DNA of 64,000 bases from Prevotellaceae bacterium. GTDB taxonomy: Bacteria > Bacteroidota > Bacteroidia > Bacteroidales > Bacteroidaceae. Below are positions 15,783-23,338 of the stretch, piece after piece. How positions within the stretch are numbered: position 1 is the first letter of the stretch; every line of letters begins with the position of its first letter. The DNA is taken from assembly GCA_015256945.1 (NCBI GenBank), contig JABZLB010000007.1, positions 1 to 64,000 on the forward strand, written 5' to 3'. The position numbers and the translations under genes are program-made. The notes under the pieces are model-generated. The model did not search any database. It saw nothing but the letters and a program-made list of their open reading frames with translations, and was not told where the DNA came from.

Positions 15783-16706
15783 CTACTTGTCTTTTCGGCC
15801 AAATATTGAGAAATGAACGTATCGTTTGGGGCGTGCCTTCAGGTCGATAAGCAGCGAATCGGCACTGCGCATGGTGGCATTCATGTTATTATACAGCTTA
15901 TCGTCGTTCATCAACAGGCCCAATGACCCGTTATTATTGTTCAGACGCTCGGTAAACTGCTGCACATTAGCCAGTGTTTTATCTACCTTAGCCATGGTTC
16001 CTGCAACGTCAACCTCTGCCAGATTGTTCGTAAGCTTAGTTGTATTATGCAATGTTCTGCCAGCCTCGGTTAAGGCATAGCCGGCTTTATTCATCATACC
16101 CGGCACACGATGGTTCAATGTAGCCAGCAGCGTATTAAGCTCACGGGTTGATGTTGTAAGGTTTGCCGTTGTGGCTTGAGCGTTATGCAGCGTCTGCCTA
16201 AGGGCAGGATCGGCCAGCAATGCGTTCACATTCATCAGGATACTGTCTAATTTTGGCAGCATCTTTTCAACCACAGGAACCAGCTGTCCTACCGTTTCCA
16301 TCATACCACCATTAAGTCCGCCCTGTATGGTATCGCCGGTTTCTACGCGCTCACGCGGGTTATTGGCCAGTAAAAGATTCATCTTAACGTTGCCCATTAA
16401 GTCGCTTACAATCTCGGCAGAACTGCCTTTGGGTATGCGCAAAGCGTTGTCGACCTCAAACTGAACCAGCACCATTCCGCTCTGCTCATAGTTATATTTG
16501 ATTGATCTTACTGTGCCAACCTGATAACCATCAGCGTAAATGGGGTTTGAAGAAGACAGTCCGCTAATATTCGAAAAGCGGGCATAGTAAATGTTTCTGT
16601 TCGAAAAGAAAGCCCTTCCCTTCAGGAAATTCAATCCGAAATACAAAAGAACAATACCTGCAATCGCTACTAAGGCTATCCTTACCTCCTTTGTAAAAAA
16701 CTTCAT
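15783..16706 (-). CDS. mlaD: MlaD/MCE family lipid-transport protein
   Basis: A 307 aa protein with one N-terminal membrane helix (about residues 9-28) and an MCE domain (about 38-115: FSNISGLSSSNPIYADGYQVG and the VQFEVDNALRIPKGS segment). A long helical tail rich in Asn, Leu and Thr follows. MCE proteins form periplasmic hexameric rings that move phospholipids between membranes with an ABC transporter. The permease and ATPase partners (MlaE, MlaF) are not adjacent. The gene starts 29 bp after the amidase stop, indicating cotranscription, an amidase-mlaD pairing seen in other Bacteroidota. Confidence 0.88.
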   Translation of the reverse strand: MKFFTKEVRIALVAIAGIVLLYFGLNFLKGRAFFSNRNIYYARFSNISGLSSSNPIYADGYQVGTVRSIKYNYEQSGMVLVQFEVDNALRIPKGSSAEIVSDLMGNVKMNLLLANNPRERVETGDTIQGGLNGGMMETVGQLVPVVEKMLPKLDSILMNVNALLADPALRQTLHNAQATTANLTTSTRELNTLLATLNHRVPGMMNKAGYALTEAGRTLHNTTKLTNNLAEVDVAGTMAKVDKTLANVQQFTERLNNNNGSLGLLMNDDKLYNNMNATMRSADSLLIDLKARPKRYVHFSIFGRKDK

Positions 16707-16735
16707 AATTACGGTTTTATATGTACTGCCAAAGA

Positions 16736-18040
16736 CTATCTGTTGGCCTTAAATTCTCTAATACCTTCGTTTACGTCAATCTTCTTCCCGTTCTTAAAGG
16801 CTATAATAAAGCTCTGCGGGAACTTATCGAGTATTTGCTTGCGCATACGGTATATAACATTATAGTTGTTACTGGAACCGTATGTGTACTTATAGTAGCT
16901 GCCTTCCTGAAAATTCTCGCAGCCTTCAAGGCCCTGAAACACCTTGTCGCCGGGCTTAAAATGGTATGAAGATGAAAAAATCTGAATCTTAAAAACGGGT
17001 TTTGATATATCGGTTTTGTTGTCGTTGACAACAGCTGCCGGCTTATTACGGGGTTCTGTGCGGCGTACCGGCACCGTACGAACTGGCTTTTCAGGTTTTG
17101 ATGTTGTATCAGAAGCCTTTCCCTTATCGACCTTTTGCTCTGATGGTTGCACGCGCATAGCCTGATTCTGACGCCGTGAAGGCGCAATAACCGGAGCATC
17201 ATCGGCAGGCGTTACCGGTGTATCAACATCGGCCGGGTCGCGATAAGGTACGTCAATATTATCGTTATACTTGTTTTTGTAAAGCACAAAAGCGTTATAA
17301 ATACCCCGCGCATACATGTCGGCAGCAGGCTCACTGTTCATGAATAATTCCTCATCGGGGGTAGAAATAAAGCCCAATTCGAGCAGGGCAGCAGGCATAG
17401 ACGTAAGCCTCAGCACCGCCAGGTTATTCTGATGTGAGCCTCCATCGGTGCGTCCTGTGGCCTTACATACCTCCTGTTGCATCAGTCGCGAAAGCTCAAC
17501 ACTGCGTTCACGGTTCTTGTCGGCAATGAATTCGAACATAATATCGCCTTCGGCCGAGTTGGCATAACCCTTATAACGCGTCTTGTAATCTTTCTCAAGG
17601 AAGATAACTGAGTTCTCTCTCCTGGCCACTTCCAGATTTTCTTTAATGCCGCGATCACCGCTATGCTCGCCCGTTCCCAGCGTATAGCTCTGGAAACCAT
17701 GAGCCAGACGTCCCGGAGGAAGCGCGTTAATATGAATGGAAACAAATAAGTCGGCCTTATTCTTATTGGCAATATCAGCACGCGTATGCAACGGAACGAA
17801 GACGTCGGTCTTGCGTGTATACACCACCTTTACATCGGGACACCGCTGTTCTACCATGCGTCCGAAGGCTAAAGCAAACTTTAATGTGAGGTCTTTTTCA
17901 GAAGAAATAGCGCCCTTTGCACCGCTATCGTGGCCGCCATGTCCCGCATCTACTACCAGCGTAAAACGATAACCCGCTCCCATCATCGGGAGAAAGGACA
18001 ATAAAAAAGCCAGCAGAGAAAACAGAATTCTTTTTAACAT
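16736..18040 (-). CDS. amiC: N-acetylmuramoyl-L-alanine amidase (Amidase_3) with C-terminal SPOR-like region
   Basis: A zinc amidase that removes stem peptides from peptidoglycan, probably in cell separation. A signal peptide (about 1-22) precedes the Amidase_3 domain. Expected zinc and catalytic residues are present: VDAGHGG (His34), SSEKD (Glu48), SIHIN (His103) and LLELGF (Glu221). A low-complexity linker (about 270-340, rich in Asp, Pro, Arg and Lys) leads to a C-terminal beta-rich segment, FKIQIFSSSYHFKPGDKVF onward, resembling a SPOR domain for binding denuded glycan. It is first in a two-gene unit with mlaD. Confidence 0.92.
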   Translation of the reverse strand: MLKRILFSLLAFLLSFLPMMGAGYRFTLVVDAGHGGHDSGAKGAISSEKDLTLKFALAFGRMVEQRCPDVKVVYTRKTDVFVPLHTRADIANKNKADLFVSIHINALPPGRLAHGFQSYTLGTGEHSGDRGIKENLEVARRENSVIFLEKDYKTRYKGYANSAEGDIMFEFIADKNRERSVELSRLMQQEVCKATGRTDGGSHQNNLAVLRLTSMPAALLELGFISTPDEELFMNSEPAADMYARGIYNAFVLYKNKYNDNIDVPYRDPADVDTPVTPADDAPVIAPSRRQNQAMRVQPSEQKVDKGKASDTTSKPEKPVRTVPVRRTEPRNKPAAVVNDNKTDISKPVFKIQIFSSSYHFKPGDKVFQGLEGCENFQEGSYYKYTYGSSNNYNVIYRMRKQILDKFPQSFIIAFKNGKKIDVNEGIREFKANR

Positions 18041-18059
18041 GGGCAGATAATATACGCTA

Positions 18060-18067
18060 CAAATTTA
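18060..18067 (-). promoter_or_regulatory. Possible -7 element of the amidase gene
   Basis: TAAATTTG on the minus strand, about 20 bp before the amidase ATG. No TTG is seen at the usual upstream distance, so this is tentative. Confidence 0.45.
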
Positions 18068-18093
18068 ATCATTTAAGCGTAATCGGGCCTAAA

Positions 18094-18477
18094 TTATAAT
18101 TGAGTTTTATCATTTATTAAATGTAATTCTACCCCCGCACCGTCACAATCGGCTCCCATCGGTGGGTTAATCTTGGTGAGAAATACATCTACGGCCTCTA
18201 TCTCAGGCCAGCAATTCATGAGTTTTTCGGCCATTTTGTATGCAGCATGCTCTACCAAATTGCAAGGCTCTGCCATCACAGAGGCCACCACGTTATAGGC
18301 TTCGGCATAGTTGACCGTAGCGTTTACGTCGTCGGTTTCCATTGCACGGGCAACATCAACCTTTAGCCGAAGGTCAACCTCATAATCGTTACCCGTCAAC
18401 CGTTCTTGTTCTAATACTCCGATAAAAGCATGAAAATGCAGCTTTCGTAAATAAATAAAGCAATCCCTTAACATCAT
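18094..18477 (-). CDS. folB: Dihydroneopterin aldolase
   Basis: Cleaves 7,8-dihydroneopterin to 6-hydroxymethyl-dihydropterin and glycolaldehyde in folate synthesis; the product is the substrate of FolK, encoded at 34951-35430. The 127 aa length is normal. Family hallmarks are LRKLHFHAFIGVLEQER near the N-terminus, NYAEAYNVV (about 76-84) and NLVEHAAYKMAEKL (about 93-106), which holds the pterin-binding Glu. Two ATG codons are in tandem at the start; the second is equally likely. The gene lies just after the ribonucleotide reductase terminator, and no promoter of its own was recognised. Confidence 0.9.
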   Translation of the reverse strand: MMLRDCFIYLRKLHFHAFIGVLEQERLTGNDYEVDLRLKVDVARAMETDDVNATVNYAEAYNVVASVMAEPCNLVEHAAYKMAEKLMNCWPEIEAVDVFLTKINPPMGADCDGAGVELHLINDKTQL

Positions 18478-18485
18478 AAAGTAAG

Positions 18486-18525
18486 AAAAAAGCCACGCTG
18501 TTCCCTATGAGAAACAGCATGGCTT
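18486..18525 (-). terminator. Terminator of the ribonucleotide reductase gene
   Basis: On the minus strand AGCCATGCTGTT pairs with AACAGCGTGGCT (one G-U) and is followed by TTTTTT. It lies between nrdJ and folB, so folB transcription may depend on read-through. Confidence 0.85.
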
Positions 18526-18532
18526 TGAATGT

Positions 18533-21106
18533 TTATCCGCAACGACTTGCACCACAATTTGTGCAAATCAGGCAACCTTCCTGATATACAAGCGTCTCCT
18601 GTCCGCAAACAGGACATGTTTGTCCAGCCGCTTTCGTTCCGTCAGAAATATATTTTTTCAGGGCGCGTTCAACGCCATTCTTCCATGTATTAATGCTTTC
18701 GTCCTTCAGTTGCAGCGAACCAACCAGCTTAATTACATGGTCAATAGGCATACGATAGCGCAAAACTCCCGATATAAGCTTGGCATAATTCCAGTATTCG
18801 GGGTTGAATTTCTCGCTTAATCCTTCAACAGTTGTCTTGTAACCACGCTTGTTTTTGAACTGGAAATCGTAGCGATGCGAACCGTCTGCACATGTTTGTT
18901 TAATGATAATACCTTTGGTAACGGTCTTCGGCAACGATATACCCTCGTCATCATCTTGAAGTCCGGTGAAAATCTCATAAGGGTAACCGTCGAGCAATCC
19001 CACAAAAGCTACCCACTTTTCACGGTTATTCTGGAAGCGAACTACATCGCAATCAAGCTCCGTCGGCCTCACTTCCTGAACAAGCGGATGAGGTATTGCC
19101 GTCGTTGTAATTGGCTCAGGGGCTTCTGTTTTCTTCTGTTCTTTCTTGCTTTTCTTCGATACTGAGACCATCACACCAGAACGACTGCCGTCACGATATA
19201 TCGTACAGCCCTTGCATCCTGACCGCCAGGCCTCAACGTATAGCTTGTTAACGAGGGCTTCGTCTACATGATTTGGCAGGTTAACTGTGACGGAAATGCT
19301 GTGGTCTACCCACTTTTGAATAGCACCTTGCATACGTACTTTCATCAACCAATCGACGTCATTTGCAGTAGCTTTATGATATGGAGAACGGGCAACAAGG
19401 TCGTCAATCTCCTCCTGTGAGTATTTTTTGTCGGGGTCAATACCGTTAATTCTCATCCACTCAAGGAACTTACGGTGATACACTATGTACTCTTCGAAGC
19501 TGTCTCCAACCTCATCTACAAAATCGATATGGACGTCAGTATCGTTAGGATTAACCTTACGGCGGCGCTTATATACGGGCATAAACACCGGCTCTATGCC
19601 GCTGGTTGTCTGCGTCATAAGCGATGTCGTACCAGTAGGAGCTATGGTAAGGCACGCGATATTGCGGCGACCATACTTCGTCATGGCCGTATACAACTCG
19701 GCATCAGCCTCTTTTATTCGATTAATAAAAGGATTATTCTGTTCACGTTTCGCGTCATATATTTCGAAAGCACCGCGTTCTTTCGCCATCGTTACTGAAG
19801 AACGGTAGGCATTCAGCGCCAGAGTTTTCTGCACTTCCACGGCAAAATCGGTAGCTTCCTGCGTGCCATATCGCAAACCTAACGCTGCCAGCATATCGCC
19901 TTCAGCCGTTATTCCCACGCCCGTACGGCGGCCCATGCCACTCTTTCGCTTAATTTTCTCCCACAAATGATATTCTGTATGCTTAACGTCATCGTCCTGA
20001 GGATCGTTCCCTACCTTTTGCATGATGCGGTCAATCTTCTCCATTTCCAGGTCAACGATGTCGTCCATGATGCGCTGTGCCACCTGAACGTGCTCACGAA
20101 ACTTATCAAAATTGAATCGTGCTTCGGGTGTAAACGGATTCTCAACATAGCTGTAAAGGTTGACAGATAGCAAGCGACAGCTGTCATATGGGCACAGAGG
20201 AATCTCCCCACAAGGGTTGGTACTAACCGTCTTAAAACCTAAATCGGCATAACAATCAGGAATACTCTCACGCAAAATAGTGTCCCAAAACAGAACGCCA
20301 GGCTCGGCACTCTTCCAAGCATTGTGCACAATTTTCTCCCAAAGCTCACGTGCCGATATTTCCTTTTCAACGGTTGGCTTGTCACTGTCAACAGGGAACT
20401 GCTGCATATAAGGCTTGTCCTCAACGGCAGCCTGCATGAAAGCATCGTCTATTTTCACGCTGACATTCGCGCCTGTTACCTTTCCTTCGGTCATCTTTGC
20501 ATCGATAAATGCTTCCGAATCAGGGTGTTTTATACTTACAGAAAGCATTAAAGCACCGCGCCTTCCGTCCTGAGCCACCTCACGTGTAGAATTACTAAAG
20601 CGTTCCATAAAAGGCACAAGTCCCGTAGATGTAAGTGCCGAGTTGTTCACAGGACTGCCTTTTGGCCTGATCTGACTGAGGTCATGCCCTACACCTCCGC
20701 GCCTTTTCATGAGCTGAACCTGCTCTTCATCTATCTTCATAATGGCGCCATAGCTGTCCGCGTCGCCGTCAAGGCCAATCACAAAACAGTTGCTTAGCGA
20801 TGCCACCTGATAGTTATTGCCGATACCTGTCATCGGGCTGCCTGCAGGAATAATATATTTAAAATGGTCAAGAAGGTCAAAAATCTGCTGCGCACTCATC
20901 GGGTTCTTGTACTTTTTCTCTATGCGAGCCACCTCGTTCGCGATGCGCCAGTGCATATCTTCAGGCGATTTCTCATAGATATTGCCGAAGCTATCCTTCA
21001 TCGCATACTTGTTAACCCATACCCGTGCCGCCAGTTCGTCACCTCCAAAATATTTCAGAGAGGCCTCAAAAGCCTCATCATACGTATAGTTTCGTTGCTT
21101 ACCCAT
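18533..21106 (-). CDS. nrdJ: Adenosylcobalamin-dependent (class II) ribonucleoside-diphosphate reductase
   Basis: Reduces ribonucleotides to deoxyribonucleotides with an adenosylcobalamin-derived radical, without needing oxygen. At 857 aa it has the class II signatures SNCFVIGLDGDADS (first redox Cys), MKRRGGVGHDLSQIRPKG, STNPCGEIPLCPYDSC (radical-site Cys) and IAPTGTTSL, then a C-terminal Cys-rich tail (CPVCGQETL, CLICTNCGASRCG) that may bind zinc or shuttle electrons. The frame extends 30 codons further upstream, but that stretch crosses the promoter, so the MGKQRNY start is chosen. It links nucleotide supply to B12 uptake. Confidence 0.94.
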   Translation of the reverse strand: MGKQRNYTYDEAFEASLKYFGGDELAARVWVNKYAMKDSFGNIYEKSPEDMHWRIANEVARIEKKYKNPMSAQQIFDLLDHFKYIIPAGSPMTGIGNNYQVASLSNCFVIGLDGDADSYGAIMKIDEEQVQLMKRRGGVGHDLSQIRPKGSPVNNSALTSTGLVPFMERFSNSTREVAQDGRRGALMLSVSIKHPDSEAFIDAKMTEGKVTGANVSVKIDDAFMQAAVEDKPYMQQFPVDSDKPTVEKEISARELWEKIVHNAWKSAEPGVLFWDTILRESIPDCYADLGFKTVSTNPCGEIPLCPYDSCRLLSVNLYSYVENPFTPEARFNFDKFREHVQVAQRIMDDIVDLEMEKIDRIMQKVGNDPQDDDVKHTEYHLWEKIKRKSGMGRRTGVGITAEGDMLAALGLRYGTQEATDFAVEVQKTLALNAYRSSVTMAKERGAFEIYDAKREQNNPFINRIKEADAELYTAMTKYGRRNIACLTIAPTGTTSLMTQTTSGIEPVFMPVYKRRRKVNPNDTDVHIDFVDEVGDSFEEYIVYHRKFLEWMRINGIDPDKKYSQEEIDDLVARSPYHKATANDVDWLMKVRMQGAIQKWVDHSISVTVNLPNHVDEALVNKLYVEAWRSGCKGCTIYRDGSRSGVMVSVSKKSKKEQKKTEAPEPITTTAIPHPLVQEVRPTELDCDVVRFQNNREKWVAFVGLLDGYPYEIFTGLQDDDEGISLPKTVTKGIIIKQTCADGSHRYDFQFKNKRGYKTTVEGLSEKFNPEYWNYAKLISGVLRYRMPIDHVIKLVGSLQLKDESINTWKNGVERALKKYISDGTKAAGQTCPVCGQETLVYQEGCLICTNCGASRCG

Positions 21107-21144
21107 CGAAAGATTTAATATAAAAAAAAGAAAAATTGTTGTTG

Positions 21145-21152
21145 CAAAGCTA
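21145..21152 (-). promoter_or_regulatory. nrdJ promoter -7 element
   Basis: TAGCTTTG on the minus strand (21152 down to 21145), with a TTG about 22 bp upstream (21175-21177). It lies inside the longest open frame and therefore sets the downstream start codon at 21106. Confidence 0.7.
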
Positions 21153-21226
21153 CGAAAGTTTTTCTGAAAGCTGACAACTTTTTGTATATATTTCAATTAA
21201 AACTTTTCCATTTTGGATAATTTTTC

Positions 21227-21234
21227 TAACTTTG
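21227..21234 (+). promoter_or_regulatory. Nitroreductase promoter -7 element
   Basis: TAACTTTG at 21227-21234, 21 bp before the ATG at 21256. It overlaps a TTG that would otherwise extend the frame, which is why the ATG is preferred. Confidence 0.7.
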
Positions 21235-21255
21235 CACATATATAAATATATAGAA

Positions 21256-22011
21256 ATGGAAAGCCTGAAACATCGTAAAAGCATCAGGAAATATTCGTCA
21301 AAGGAGGTTCCCTCCAATCTTATTACAGCTCTTTTAGAGGAAGCAGAGCGCACCCCTACAATGGGAAACCTGCAACTTTACAGTGTTATTGTTACACGCG
21401 ACAAGGCTATGAAGGCACGCCTTGCGCCGGCACACTTCAACCAGCCCATGGTAACGGATGCGCCCGTAGTGCTTACTTTCTGTGCCGATTTTCGCAGAAC
21501 GTCCCGCTGGGCTGCCGAAAGGCAGGCACAACCAGGCTATAATAACTTCCTGAGTTTTATGAATGCAGCCACTGATGCCATGCTTTATTGCCAGACTTTC
21601 TGCAATATTGCCGAAGAGGCCGGTCTGGGAACGTGCTTTCTTGGCACCACCATCTATTCGCCACAAGCTATTATTGATACGCTGAAACTGCCCCAACTGG
21701 TATTTCCCGTGGCCACCATCACCGCAGGATGGCCCGGCGAATCTCCTGCCTTAAGCGACCGGTTGCCCGTTGAAAGCATCATTCACAACGAAACTTACCG
21801 CGATTATACCCCCGAGCTTATTGACAAATTTTACTGTCTGAAGGAGGCATTGCCCGAGAATCAACACTTTGTTGCTGTCAATCATAAGCAAACATTGGCA
21901 CAGGTTTTCACAGATATACGATATACACGCAAGGATAACGAAGCCATGTCGGCTGGCCTTATTGACGCTCTGCGCGGTCAGGGCTTCCTGTCTTTAAACA
22001 ACGAAGAATAA
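21256..22011 (+). CDS. Nitroreductase family flavin oxidoreductase (NfsA-like)
   Basis: A 251 aa FMN-dependent reductase of the nitroreductase fold. It has the N-terminal HRKSIRKYSSKEVP phosphate-binding signature (about 6-19), the RTPTMGNLQLYSVIV segment (about 31-45) and the GLGTCFLG motif (about 122-129). Relatives reduce nitroaromatics, quinones or flavins with NAD(P)H; the substrate cannot be told from sequence. The C-terminal extension of about 70 residues is typical of the NfsA subgroup. It is followed after 37 bp by a gene on the same strand and probably shares its transcript. Confidence 0.88.
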   Translation: MESLKHRKSIRKYSSKEVPSNLITALLEEAERTPTMGNLQLYSVIVTRDKAMKARLAPAHFNQPMVTDAPVVLTFCADFRRTSRWAAERQAQPGYNNFLSFMNAATDAMLYCQTFCNIAEEAGLGTCFLGTTIYSPQAIIDTLKLPQLVFPVATITAGWPGESPALSDRLPVESIIHNETYRDYTPELIDKFYCLKEALPENQHFVAVNHKQTLAQVFTDIRYTRKDNEAMSAGLIDALRGQGFLSLNNEE

Positions 22012-22048
22012 CCCTTTCCTTGCTTTTTGTTCTCAAGATACAATAATA

Positions 22049-23191
22049 ATGAATACTGAAATAAAGCCCGTCACCACGGCAAACGACCTAAAAGTTTTTA
22101 TCCAGCTGTTCTATAATCTATACCGTAACAGTCCATACGCTACACCTTATTTATATATGGACGAAGTAAAAACGCTGTCGAAGGATAAGAATCCCGCTTT
22201 CGACTTCTGCGAAGCAGCCTATTTTCTGGCTTACCAGCAGGGCAAACCCGTTGGCCGTATTGCAGCAATCATCAACCGTCGTGCCAACGAATACTGGAAA
22301 AGAAATACCGTACGCTTCGGCTGGTTCGACTTTATTGACGATTCCGATGTATCGCAGTCGTTGCTGAAAGCCGTTGAAGAATGGGGTAAAAATAAGGGTA
22401 TGACCGAAATGGCCGGGCCGCTCGGCTTTGAAGATATGGACCGTGAGGGTATGCTTGTAAGCGGTTTCGACACGCTTTCAACAATGTATGTCAACTATAA
22501 TTACCCCTATTATCCTCAGCATATTGAGGCTATGGGAGGTTTTAAAAAGGACAATGATTACGTTGAATACGAAATCAAGATTCCGGAGAAAGCTCCTGAG
22601 CGTATGCTTACCACAGCCGAAATGATTGGGAAGCGTTACCATCTCGAGGTAAGAAAGTTCTCAAGAGAGGAACTTACAAAAGGCGGGCGGGGACACGAAT
22701 TGTTCAATATCCTGAATATTACATATAAAGATTTATACGGATTTTCACAACTTTCATCCAGCCAAATCGATAAGCTGGTTAACGATTACATACGTCTGGC
22801 CGACCTCAATTTGGTAACATGTATTGTAGATACCAGCCAAAACAACAAGATGGTAGGCTTTGGAGTATCGTTCCCTTCGTTTTCAAAGGCATTGAAAAAG
22901 ACCCGTGACGGTCGTCTTCTACCCTTTGGCTGGTGGCCTTTACTAAAGGTTTTGAAATGGCATAATACCGATGTTGTTGACCTTTTATTAATTGGCGTGT
23001 TGCCCGAATATCGCCCAAAGGGAGCCAATATACTTATTATTACCGACCTCATCAGCTGGTACAGGCGTTACCATTTCAAGGTTGCCGTTACAGGTCCACA
23101 AATGGAAACCAACAAAAAAGTGCTTAGCCAGTGGCAGTATTTCGATGCAGGTGAGATACGCCGCCACCGTATTTATTGCAAGGATATTTAA
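22049..23191 (+). CDS. GNAT-fold acyltransferase-like protein of unknown substrate
   Basis: A 380 aa cytoplasmic protein conserved in Bacteroidota. A GNAT-like core is suggested by FLAYQQGKPVGRIAAIINRRAN (central part about 65-80) and by a C-terminal segment, VDLLLIGVLPEYRPKGANIL (about 311-330), which resembles an acetyl-CoA-binding loop. Between them lies a substrate region with MAGPLGFEDMDREGML (about 130-145). The acyl acceptor is unknown. The gene ends at a long inverted repeat facing the convergent murF-alr gene. Confidence 0.65.
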   Translation: MNTEIKPVTTANDLKVFIQLFYNLYRNSPYATPYLYMDEVKTLSKDKNPAFDFCEAAYFLAYQQGKPVGRIAAIINRRANEYWKRNTVRFGWFDFIDDSDVSQSLLKAVEEWGKNKGMTEMAGPLGFEDMDREGMLVSGFDTLSTMYVNYNYPYYPQHIEAMGGFKKDNDYVEYEIKIPEKAPERMLTTAEMIGKRYHLEVRKFSREELTKGGRGHELFNILNITYKDLYGFSQLSSSQIDKLVNDYIRLADLNLVTCIVDTSQNNKMVGFGVSFPSFSKALKKTRDGRLLPFGWWPLLKVLKWHNTDVVDLLLIGVLPEYRPKGANILIITDLISWYRRYHFKVAVTGPQMETNKKVLSQWQYFDAGEIRRHRIYCKDI

Positions 23192-23197
23192 CCATAC

Positions 23198-23295
23198 AAC
23201 CCTGAAACCTGAACATTAGCACTGGCTCTGTGCCACATACCACCTGCCTCTGTTGTGGCAGAACGACAGTTTTTGAATGTTCTGGTTTCAGGGTT
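23198..23295. terminator. Long bidirectional hairpin between convergent genes
   Basis: Outer arms 23198-23217 and 23276-23295 match as a 20-bp inverted repeat with one mismatch. The 58-nt interior also folds (GTGCCACA against TGTGGCA). A short T run follows. The position between two convergent stop codons suggests a terminator for both strands, although it is larger than most. Confidence 0.65.
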
Positions 23296-23338
23296 ATTTT
23301 ATACAGGTGCCGATTGATGCACCTTTTCTTCCCGAAAT

